This document shows, piece after piece, positions 1 through 5,497 of a stretch of DNA of 5,497 bases; position 1 is the first letter of the stretch, and each line of letters opens with the position of its first letter. The DNA is from Bacteroidales bacterium (GTDB lineage Bacteria > Bacteroidota > Bacteroidia > Bacteroidales > B39-G9): the NCBI GenBank assembly GCA_023145555.1, contig JAGLDO010000184.1, positions 1 to 5,497 on the forward strand, written 5' to 3'. The notes beneath the pieces were generated by a model. The model saw only the letters and a program-made list of their open reading frames with translations. It was not told the DNA's origin and ran no database searches. The position numbers and the translations under genes are program-made.

Positions 1-1791
1 GGAAATGGAGAACGTAAAGTAGGAGACCCTGCAAAACGTCAAGCTATAACAAACTCTAGTAAAACAGTTTCTTCAATTAAACGTTTTATGGGTGAAGGTT
101 ATGACAAAGTTACTAAAGAAATTAAAAATGCTTCTTATACTGTTGTTAAAGGGCAGAATAACACACCACGTGTAAAAATTGACGAACGCCAATTTTCACC
201 TCAGGAAATATCAGCAATGGTATTACAAAAAATGAAAAAAACTGCTGAAGACTATTTAGGACAAGAAGTTTCTGAAGCTGTTATTACTGTTCCTGCTTAT
301 TTTAGCGATTCCCAACGTCAGGCTACTAAAGAAGCCGGTGAAATTGCTGGCTTAACAGTTAAAAGAATTATTAATGAACCAACTGCCGCTTCATTAGCAT
401 ACGGACTCGATAAAAAAAATCAAGACATTAAAATTGCTGTATTTGACTTAGGTGGTGGTACTTTCGATATTTCAATTCTTGAATTAGGCGATGGTGTTTT
501 TGAAGTAAAATCAACAAATGGAGATACTCACCTGGGTGGTGATGATTTTGATCAGGTTATTATTAACTGGTTGGCTGATGAGTTCCAAAAAGATGAAAAT
601 ATTGACCTTAAAAAAGACCCAATGGCTTTACAGCGTTTAAAAGAAGCTGCTGAGAAAGCTAAAATTGAGTTGTCAAGTGCAAGCACTACCGAAATAAATT
701 TACCTTACATTATGCCTGTTGACGGTGTGCCAAAACACTTAGTAAAAACGCTTACTCGTGCTAAGTTTGAACAATTATGTGATAGCTTAATTAACGATAC
801 AGTTGAGCCATGTAGAAAAGCTTTAGCAGACTCAGGTTTCTCAAAATCTGAAATTAATGAAGTAATCTTAGTTGGTGGTTCAACTCGTATTCCTGCTATT
901 CAAAAAGTAGTTGCCGACTTTTTCGGAAAAGCTCCTTCTAAAGGTGTAAATCCTGACGAGGTTGTTGCTGTTGGTGCTGCTATTCAAGGTGGTGTTTTAA
1001 CCGGTGAGGTTAAAGATGTGTTATTATTAGATGTAACTCCTCTTTCACTTGGTATTGAAACTCTTGGAAGTGTTACTACTAAATTAATTGAGGCTAACAC
1101 TACTATTCCTACTAAAAAATCTGAAACATTTACAACTGCTGTTGATAATCAGCCTTCTGTTGAAATTCATGTTTTACAAGGTGAACGTTCAATGGCTAAA
1201 GATAATAAAACTATTGGTCGTTTCCATTTAGATAGTCTTCCACCAGCATCTCGAGGAGTTCCTCAAATTGAAGTGTCTTTCGATATTGATGCAAATGGAA
1301 TATTAAATGTTTCGGCTAAAGATAAAGGAACAGGAAAATCTCAAAGTATCAGAATTGAAGCTTCTTCTGGTTTAACCGATGAGGAAATCAAAAAAATGAG
1401 ACAAGAAGCTGAAGTAAATGCTGAAAAAGATAAAAAAGAAAAAGAGAAAATTGATAAGATTAATGGCGCTGATAGTTTGATTTTCCAAACCGAAAAACAA
1501 CTTAAAGAATTTGGGGACAAACTACCTGCTGATAAAAAAGAACCAATTCAAAAAGCGCTTGATAAATTAAAAGAAGCTCATAAAGCTCAAGATATTGATG
1601 CAATTGATAAAGCAAGTGCCGAATTAAATTCAGTGTTCCAAGCTGCTTCTCAAGAAATGTATAATGCAAGTCAAGCTCAACAAGGCGACGCTCAAAATGC
1701 TCAAAATCCGCAGAATGCTGAAGCCCAGCAAACTTCAGAAAAGAAGAAAGATGATGAAGTAACTGATGTAGATTTTGAAGAAGTTAAATAA
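1..1791 (+). CDS. dnaK: Molecular chaperone DnaK (Hsp70), 5'-truncated by window edge
   Basis: Cytosolic ATP-dependent Hsp70 chaperone that binds exposed hydrophobic peptides and works with DnaJ and GrpE. The frame is open from base 1 and the protein matches DnaK from its first residues ([14 protein letters not shown]), so the true start lies upstream; by comparison with E. coli DnaK about 43 residues are missing, including the first phosphate motif (DLGTTNS). The internal ATG at 88 is not the start. Fragment numbering (596 aa): [11 protein letters not shown] near 126-136, phosphate-2 motif DLGGGTFD at 149-156, adenosine motif [11 protein letters not shown] at 288-298, interdomain linker DVLLLDVTP at 339-347, then the substrate-binding beta domain and helical lid. 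The C-terminus has an Ala/Gln/Asn-rich flexible stretch (about 558-577) and the acidic end [13 protein letters not shown], typical of bacterial DnaK. Arg codons are mostly CGT, unlike the AGA-rich genes downstream, consistent with high expression. The gene ends at a double TAA and is followed by a terminator. No damage is visible. Confidence 0.98.
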   Translation, partial: GNGERKVGDPAKRQAITNSSKTVSSIKRFMGEGYDKVTKEIKNASYTVVKGQNNTPRVKIDERQFSPQEISAMVLQKMKKTAEDYLGQEVSEAVITVPAYFSDSQRQATKEAGEIAGLTVKRIINEPTAASLAYGLDKKNQDIKIAVFDLGGGTFDISILELGDGVFEVKSTNGDTHLGGDDFDQVIINWLADEFQKDENIDLKKDPMALQRLKEAAEKAKIELSSASTTEINLPYIMPVDGVPKHLVKTLTRAKFEQLCDSLINDTVEPCRKALADSGFSKSEINEVILVGGSTRIPAIQKVVADFFGKAPSKGVNPDEVVAVGAAIQGGVLTGEVKDVLLLDVTPLSLGIETLGSVTTKLIEANTTIPTKKSETFTTAVDNQPSVEIHVLQGERSMAKDNKTIGRFHLDSLPPASRGVPQIEVSFDIDANGILNVSAKDKGTGKSQSIRIEASSGLTDEEIKKMRQEAEVNAEKDKKEKEKIDKINGADSLIFQTEKQLKEFGDKLPADKKEPIQKALDKLKEAHKAQDIDAIDKASAELNSVFQAASQEMYNASQAQQGDAQNAQNPQNAEAQQTSEKKKDDEVTDVDFEEVK

Positions 1792-1812
1792 TAATAATTA
1801 ACTAATTAATAT

Positions 1813-1847
1813 AAACCGTCCTTTATTTTTATTGGACGGTTTTTTTT
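1813..1847 (+). terminator. Rho-independent terminator of dnaK
   Basis: A perfect 9-bp stem, AAACCGTCC (1813-1821) with GGACGGTTT (1834-1842), encloses a 12-base A/T loop and runs into an unbroken T tract (1839 onward is GT followed by seven T, ending at 1847). It begins 22 bases after the dnaK stop codon. The GC core stands out in an otherwise AT-only region. There is no long A tract on the left side, so it probably works in the dnaK direction only. It separates dnaK transcription from the genes downstream. Confidence 0.93.
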
Positions 1848-1878
1848 ATGTGTTAATTTTCACTAATATTAATTTTTA

Positions 1879-1908
1879 TTGTTTTATCTTTTAATTATTA
1901 TCTTTACC
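1879..1908 (+). promoter_or_regulatory. Candidate Bacteroidota-type promoter for the MORN-repeat gene
   Basis: TATCTTTACC at 1899-1908 resembles the Bacteroidota -7 element TAnnTTTG (last base A instead of G). A TTG at 1879-1881 lies 17 bases upstream, where the short -33 element is expected. This would start transcription near 1912-1916 and give a leader of roughly 120 bases before the ATG at 2038. The position between the dnaK terminator and the next gene makes sense, but in such AT-rich DNA partial matches arise easily. Confidence 0.35.
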
Positions 1909-1946
1909 TTTTATTTTTAAATTGAATTATTATTGAATTGAATTAT

Positions 1947-1992
1947 TAATAAACAGCCTAAAAAATGTAATTGTAAATGTGACTGTTTATTA
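1947..1992. repeat. Perfect 10-bp inverted repeat in the leader of the MORN-repeat gene
   Basis: TAATAAACAG (1947-1956) and CTGTTTATTA (1983-1992) are exact reverse complements separated by 26 bases. The right arm ends 45 bases before the ATG at 2038. If the candidate promoter at 1879-1908 is right, the repeat lies in the transcribed leader and could fold as a long-loop hairpin; otherwise it could be a spaced operator. Just upstream, TTGAATTATTA occurs twice (1922-1932 and 1938-1948). In AT-rich DNA a repeat of this length may arise by chance, so function is unproven. Confidence 0.45.
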
Positions 1993-2037
1993 GGATATTA
2001 AGCTAAGCATAATAAATTAAATAAAAATTATATACAC

Positions 2038-2844
2038 ATGAAAAATTTACTGCTATTTGTTATATCAATAATTATCTCTTTGAGTGTAAATGCACAAAAT
2101 GTTGGACAAAAAGGAGGAACTGTTAAAAATTATATTGACATTAATGGAAATAAACAAGGTTTCTGGCAAAAAAAACATTTTAACGGGAAACTTAAATACG
2201 AAGGTATTTTTAAAAATAACAAGCCGGTAGGAGAATTCAAAAAATATAATGATAAAGGAGAATTAGTTTCAATTCAAAATTTTATTGAAAATAAAAAGCA
2301 ATCAACAATTACATTTTATGATGTTTACGAAAAAGTAGAATCAACAGGATATTACTATAATAAACAGAAAGATAGTGTTTGGAATTATTATGAAAAAGAT
2401 ACAATTTTGATATTGCAAGAAAATTTTTTTAGAGGTAAAAAAAATGGGATAACTACATTTTATTATAAGAATGGCAATGTTTGCGAAATTGTTAATTGGA
2501 AAAATGGAGTTAAAAATGGCGAAAATAAAAAATATTACTTGAATGGAAAATTAAGAATTGAAATGAATTATAAAAATGATTTGAGTGATGGGAAATTTGT
2601 TTCATATAATGATGAAGGAATATTGTTAATTAAAGGAGCTTTCAAAAATGATTTAAGGCAAGGTAATTGGATTTTCTATAATGAAGACGGAAGAGTGAAA
2701 GACGTTGTTAATTATGAAAAAGGAATAACTGATAAACAAGAAGAAATTGAAAGAAAAGAGACAAATAAGTTAAATTCTTATGAGAAAAATAAAGGCAAAT
2801 TTAAAGAACCTAAAGATGAATTAGAAAAGATGTTTAATAATTAG
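2038..2844 (+). CDS. Secreted MORN_2 / YwqK-family repeat protein
   Basis: 268-aa predicted exported protein. Residues 1-19 form a signal peptide (MKN, a hydrophobic core, then VNA before Gln-20), so it should be exported to the periplasm or beyond; there is no lipobox Cys and no T9SS sorting tail. The rest is about seven degenerate units of 20-24 residues of the type 'G-x-W/F-x-x-Y-x-x-x-G-x-L-x-x-x-x-x-Y/F', at about 39-58, 62-82, 109-131, 134-157, 158-178, 182-202 and 206-226. This is the MORN_2 (YwqK-like) repeat, which forms stacked beta hairpins. Database entries often call such proteins 'YwqK family antitoxin' because of B. subtilis YwqK; nothing here (no toxin gene beside it, export signal present) supports an antitoxin role. 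Residues 230-268 are a Lys/Glu-rich, probably helical or disordered tail. The ATG is chosen because the signal peptide starts at once; there is no Shine-Dalgarno. It appears monocistronic. The precise function is unknown. Confidence 0.88.
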   Translation: MKNLLLFVISIIISLSVNAQNVGQKGGTVKNYIDINGNKQGFWQKKHFNGKLKYEGIFKNNKPVGEFKKYNDKGELVSIQNFIENKKQSTITFYDVYEKVESTGYYYNKQKDSVWNYYEKDTILILQENFFRGKKNGITTFYYKNGNVCEIVNWKNGVKNGENKKYYLNGKLRIEMNYKNDLSDGKFVSYNDEGILLIKGAFKNDLRQGNWIFYNEDGRVKDVVNYEKGITDKQEEIERKETNKLNSYEKNKGKFKEPKDELEKMFNN

Positions 2845-2845
2845 C

Positions 2846-2999
2846 GGCAACTCACAAAGTATTTTACAATAAGAATAAACATAAGAATTTAGAATTGTAA
2901 TTTTAGATTTTTTTCAAATAAATTTAATAATAAATTACGAGATTTTTGAATTAAATATAATTGGTTGACAAAAGAACATAAAAAAAAAGTTGTGTTGCC
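2846..2999. repeat. Imperfect inverted repeat bounding the intergenic gap
   Basis: GGCAACTCACAA (2846-2857), directly after the stop codon of the MORN-repeat gene, is complementary to TTGTGTTGCC (2990-2999) apart from a two-base bulge. These are among the few GC-containing patches in a 220-base gap (2845-3064) that is otherwise nearly all A/T and has no gene or clear intrinsic terminator. The arms could be the ends of a small decayed element or base-pair in RNA, but there is no obvious target-site duplication and the match is short. Confidence 0.25.
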
Positions 3000-3025
3000 A
3001 TTACGGTGAACATCCACTAAAAATA

Positions 3026-3044
3026 TACAATTTAGCAAATTGTA
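3026..3044. promoter_or_regulatory. Tight 8-bp hairpin / operator-like palindrome before the lipoprotein gene
   Basis: TACAATTT (3026-3033) and AAATTGTA (3037-3044) are perfect reverse complements around the three bases AGC. The palindrome ends 20 bases before the ATG at 3065. It could be a dyad-symmetric operator or a weak RNA hairpin. It is not an intrinsic terminator, since the stem has one G-C pair and no T tract follows. Its position upstream of a two-gene operon suggests regulation, but no regulator is visible in the window. Confidence 0.4.
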
Positions 3045-3064
3045 ACAATTTAATAATTTACTTA

Positions 3065-3796
3065 ATGATTAATAAATATTTATATAATTCATTATTGTTT
3101 TTAAGCTTAATTTTTTTATTATCAGCTTGTGAGGAAAATACCTTAAATGTTGATAAAAGCTTAGCCAATGATTACCAATATTTCCCTTTAACAATTGGTA
3201 GTTGGGTAATTTATGATGTTGAAGATATAAATATTGATGAGCCCTCAGATGTTTTTGATACAAGTCGTTATCAAATTAAAGAAATTGTAGTTTCATCTTT
3301 TACTGATGAAACAGAAAGTGAAACATTTTGTATTAATAGATATATCAAGCAAGACTTATCATCCTTATGGCAAATTAAAGATGTTTGGACTGCTCAGCTC
3401 ATTAATAATACTGCACAAAGAGTAGAGGAAAATATTAGATACGTAAAACTATCGTTTCCATTAAAAATGAATAAAACATGGAACGGAAATTTGTATAATA
3501 TGCTCGATACATTAAATGAGTTTAATTATGAGCTTACACAACTTCATATTAATGAGGTGATTAATGATATTAGTTTCGATTCTGTTTTAATGGTTACTCA
3601 AATTTCAGATACTAGTTTAATTCATAAAGACTACAGTATTGAAAAATATGCAAAAAATATTGGCTTAGTATTTAAAAAAGATATTAGAATATTATCAAAC
3701 CAATCTGGGTTTGATCCATCAGTACCAATTGAGCTGAGAATTAAAACAGGAACAATTTTTACTATGCAAATATTTGATTATGGTAATAATGAATAA
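3065..3796 (+). CDS. Predicted lipoprotein of unknown function
   Basis: 243 aa from the ATG at 3065. This start is preferred over the in-frame TTG at 2990 because it puts a classic lipoprotein signal at the very N-terminus: MINK, a Leu/Phe-rich core, and the lipobox LSAC with the lipidated Cys at 22. The mature protein begins C-E-E-N; acidic residues right after the Cys resemble the surface-export signals described for some Bacteroidota lipoproteins, so it may be outer-leaflet exposed (inference). Residues 39-52 read YFPLTIGSWVIYDV, a segment recurrent in Bacteroidota hypothetical lipoproteins (FPL..G..W.Y). Other landmarks are FPLKMNKTWNGN at 131-142 and YAKNIGLVFKKDI at 195-207, a layout suggesting a beta-rich extracytoplasmic domain. 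No catalytic motif was recognised. Its last 8 bases overlap the downstream protease gene, so the two are very probably co-transcribed and translationally coupled. A role as partner or anchor of that protease is possible but unproven. Confidence 0.85.
   Translation: MINKYLYNSLLFLSLIFLLSACEENTLNVDKSLANDYQYFPLTIGSWVIYDVEDINIDEPSDVFDTSRYQIKEIVVSSFTDETESETFCINRYIKQDLSSLWQIKDVWTAQLINNTAQRVEENIRYVKLSFPLKMNKTWNGNLYNMLDTLNEFNYELTQLHINEVINDISFDSVLMVTQISDTSLIHKDYSIEKYAKNIGLVFKKDIRILSNQSGFDPSVPIELRIKTGTIFTMQIFDYGNNE
3789..3796 (+). promoter_or_regulatory. 8-base stop/start overlap (ATGAATAA), probable translational coupling
   Basis: The protease ATG (3789-3791) lies inside the end of the lipoprotein frame, whose TAA is 3794-3796. 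No Shine-Dalgarno or promoter is visible before the protease ATG, so ribosomes finishing the lipoprotein probably reinitiate here. This ties expression of the two genes together. A start at the TTG at 3774 would make the overlap 23 bases but would add five residues (MIMVI) before the signal peptide. Confidence 0.65.
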
Positions 3797-5447
3797 ATTT
3801 TACAAAATTGTTTTCCCAATTATTTTTTTGTGCAATATAAATATTTATGCTCAGGTTTCTCCAAACAAGTATGTTATTTCATTTACCGATAAAAATAATA
3901 ATCAATATTCTGTAAACCAGCCAAATGAATTTCTATCTCAGAGAGCAATAGAAAGACGAATTAAACAAGACATAGATATTGTTGAGAATGATTTGCCCAT
4001 TACTTCTGCTTATGTTGATAGCTTGCAAAAGCTTGGACTGACAATTTTAAATAAATCAAAATGGTTTAATTCGCTTACAATATTTTCGACAGATTCTTTA
4101 TTGCTGGACACTATTGAAAATATATCATTTATTAAGAATTTAAAAAAGTCTTCATCAATACACAAAAAGAACTACGATTACAATAAGTTTTTTTGTAAGC
4201 GTAAAAAAGTTGATTACAGCTCTTTAAACAATAAAATAGGTGTTAGCAAGTATGGATATTCGGAAAACCAAATAAAGATGTTGAATGGCCATGTTTTGCA
4301 TAATAATGGCAATCAGGGACAAGGTATGCAAATAGCAGTAATTGATGCAGGTTTTTATCATGTTAATTCACTACCTGCTTTCGATAGTTTGTTGCTTAAT
4401 AATCAAATACTTGGTACAAAAGATTTTGTCGATGGCGGTTCTAGTGTTTATGAAGATCATTCTCATGGAATGTCTGTTTTATCAATTCTTGCTGGAAATG
4501 TACCTTATATTTTTATTGGGACCGCACCAAAAGCAAAATATTGGCTACTTCGAAGCGAAGATGCTTCTACTGAGAGCTTAATTGAGGAAGAAAATTGGGC
4601 TTCTGCCGCTGAATTTGCCGATAGCGTTGGTGCTGATGTTATTTCCTGTTCGTTGGGTTATTCTGTTTTTGACGATGCTGCACAGAATCATACCTATGCT
4701 GACATGGATGGCAAAACAACACGAATCTCAAGAGCTGCAAACATTGCAACAAGCAAAGGCATATTAGTTGTAAATAGCGCCGGCAATGAAGGTAACAAAT
4801 TATGGAAATATTTAACTGCACCTTCCGATGCTGATAGTGTTTTGTGTGTTGGTGCTGTTGATAAAAATGGTGATTATGCATCGTTTAGCTCAACAGGTCC
4901 GACTTATGATGGCAGAATTAAACCAAATATTGTATCGCAAGGGAAAAATACTGTTTTTCAAGCCGGCGACGGTCTATTTTACGAGGGTAACGGCACTTCT
5001 TTCTCAACTCCAATAATTGCCGGTTTAGCTGCTTGTTTATGGCAAGCTCATCCAACAGTAAATAATATGGAGATTTTTAATGCTATTGTTCAAAGTTCAA
5101 ATCAATACCATAATCCTGATAATATAACCGGGTTTGGAATACCGGACTTTGGTAAAGCAAATCTTTTTCTTGATTATAATGATTCCGGAAAAGAAAATAT
5201 TATTAGTGTTTACCCAAACCCTTTTATAGATGTTCTAAATTTTGATTTCTATTCTATTGATAATGATAATATTGAAATAGAATTATATAATATTTTAGGA
5301 CAAAAAATTTCATTTAATAAACATAATTTGGCTTTTACTTCTTATAATAAAATTCAAATTAATTTTAATAGTTTAGAGAACGGAATTTATTTCCTGCGTG
5401 TAGCATCAAAAGATAAATTCTATACTAAAAAAGTGATTAAACAGTAA
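3789..5447 (+). CDS. T9SS-secreted subtilisin-like serine protease (peptidase S8)
   Basis: 552-aa secreted endopeptidase from the ATG at 3789, chosen over an in-frame TTG at 3774 because it places the signal peptide at the N-terminus (MNKF, hydrophobic core, IYA before Gln-22). Residues ~25-120 are a propeptide-like region with FLSQRAIERR at 48-57, a motif typical of Bacteroidota S8 proteases. The catalytic domain (about 165-460) has the complete machinery: Asp-186 in VIDAGF, His-226 in HGMSV, the substrate-binding segment ISCSLGY near 285-291, oxyanion Asn-333 in SAGNEG, and Ser-404 in GTSFSTP. The last ~80 residues are a type A T9SS sorting domain: VYPNPF at 474-479, LYNILGQKI at 499-507, NGIYFLRV at 531-538, and the basic end TKKVIKQ. 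The protein should therefore cross the inner membrane by Sec and the outer membrane by T9SS, with the tail removed and the protease released or cell-surface anchored. Its ATG overlaps the stop of the lipoprotein gene (ATGAATAA). The substrate is unknown; degradation of external protein is the simplest guess. Confidence 0.95.
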   Translation: MNKFYKIVFPIIFLCNINIYAQVSPNKYVISFTDKNNNQYSVNQPNEFLSQRAIERRIKQDIDIVENDLPITSAYVDSLQKLGLTILNKSKWFNSLTIFSTDSLLLDTIENISFIKNLKKSSSIHKKNYDYNKFFCKRKKVDYSSLNNKIGVSKYGYSENQIKMLNGHVLHNNGNQGQGMQIAVIDAGFYHVNSLPAFDSLLLNNQILGTKDFVDGGSSVYEDHSHGMSVLSILAGNVPYIFIGTAPKAKYWLLRSEDASTESLIEEENWASAAEFADSVGADVISCSLGYSVFDDAAQNHTYADMDGKTTRISRAANIATSKGILVVNSAGNEGNKLWKYLTAPSDADSVLCVGAVDKNGDYASFSSTGPTYDGRIKPNIVSQGKNTVFQAGDGLFYEGNGTSFSTPIIAGLAACLWQAHPTVNNMEIFNAIVQSSNQYHNPDNITGFGIPDFGKANLFLDYNDSGKENIISVYPNPFIDVLNFDFYSIDNDNIEIELYNILGQKISFNKHNLAFTSYNKIQINFNSLENGIYFLRVASKDKFYTKKVIKQ

Positions 5448-5474
5448 CTTTCGTTCATAAAAGTCTTCATAGTC

Positions 5475-5497
5475 GTCATTGCGAGGGCGAAGCCCGA
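5475..5497. repeat. Start of a GC-richer palindromic dispersed repeat, cut by window edge
   Basis: The last 23 bases contain GTCATTGCGA followed by a compact hairpin, GGGC (5485-5488), loop GAA, GCCC (5492-5495). The composition jumps from AT-rich to GC-rich within a few bases. The sequence matches from memory a family of intergenic palindromic repeats of the form GTCATTGCGAG...GAAGCAATC found in many unrelated bacterial genomes; the full unit would pair ATTGC on the left with GCAAT just beyond the window. It begins about 27 bases after the protease stop codon, a usual place for such elements, where it may also act as a transcript-end hairpin. Only half of the unit is visible. Confidence 0.6.

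Noticed and set aside
88..90. ATG at 88 as the start of the DnaK gene
   Set aside because: The frame is open and clearly DnaK-like from base 1; starting at 88 would remove conserved parts of the ATPase domain.
2038..2844. Toxin-antitoxin module based on the YwqK-type protein
   Set aside because: There is no adjacent toxin gene, the protein has an export signal, and it sits alone between two gaps.
2845..2960. Possible intrinsic terminator after the MORN-repeat gene
   Set aside because: T tracts are present (for example near 2907-2914), but no GC-containing stem precedes them, so no terminator can be supported.
2965..2970. TTGACA, a perfect match to the E. coli-type -35 box, upstream of the lipoprotein gene
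   Set aside because: Bacteroidota promoters use a different consensus, and neither a TAnnTTTG nor a good TATAAT box is found at proper spacing downstream. It is likely fortuitous.
2990..3064. N-terminal extension of the lipoprotein from a TTG codon, adding 25 residues
   Set aside because: The extension would bury the lipoprotein signal peptide behind a Cys/His/Asn-rich stretch, starts at TTG, and overlaps the palindrome at 3026-3044. The ATG at 3065 gives a standard lipoprotein signal.
3069..3263. Reverse-strand open frame inside the lipoprotein gene
   Set aside because: It lies wholly opposite a well-supported gene and encodes a His/Leu/Tyr-rich low-quality protein with no recognisable domain.
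4342..5016. Several short open frames on both strands inside the protease gene
   Set aside because: They overlap the conserved S8 catalytic domain in other frames and encode no recognisable protein.

Overview
The window looks like a piece of a chromosome from an AT-rich member of the Bacteroidota, probably from an uncultured or little-studied lineage. Three things point there. The last gene encodes a protease with a C-terminal type IX secretion (T9SS) sorting domain, a system essentially confined to this phylum. The predicted lipoprotein begins with an 'YFPLTIGSWVIYDV'-like segment common in Bacteroidota hypothetical lipoproteins. The genes also lack Shine-Dalgarno sequences and have A/T-only leaders, as is usual in this phylum.

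Layout, all on the + strand: (1) bases 1-1791 are the 3' part of dnaK (Hsp70), missing about 43 N-terminal codons, followed by a clear intrinsic terminator at 1813-1847. (2) An AT-rich gap (1848-2037) carries a weak Bacteroidota-type promoter candidate and a perfect 10-bp inverted repeat. It leads to a single gene (2038-2844) for a secreted protein made of MORN_2/YwqK-type repeats. (3) A second AT-rich gap (2845-3064) has no gene and no convincing terminator; it contains a tight 8-bp hairpin just before the next gene. (4) A two-gene operon follows: a predicted lipoprotein of unknown function (3065-3796), overlapped by 8 bases by a subtilisin-family (S8) protease with signal peptide, propeptide-like region, intact catalytic residues and T9SS sorting tail (3789-5447). 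(5) The last ~23 bases are the beginning of a GC-richer palindromic dispersed repeat cut off by the window edge.

The genes are not one pathway. dnaK is a housekeeping chaperone insulated by its terminator. The other three are all envelope or secreted proteins. The only pair with a strong structural argument for joint function is the lipoprotein plus T9SS protease, because their reading frames overlap. I see no CRISPR array, tRNA, rRNA, transposase or recognisable defence system. The window is mostly ordinary. The most notable items are the overlapping lipoprotein-protease pair and the truncated palindromic repeat at the right end.
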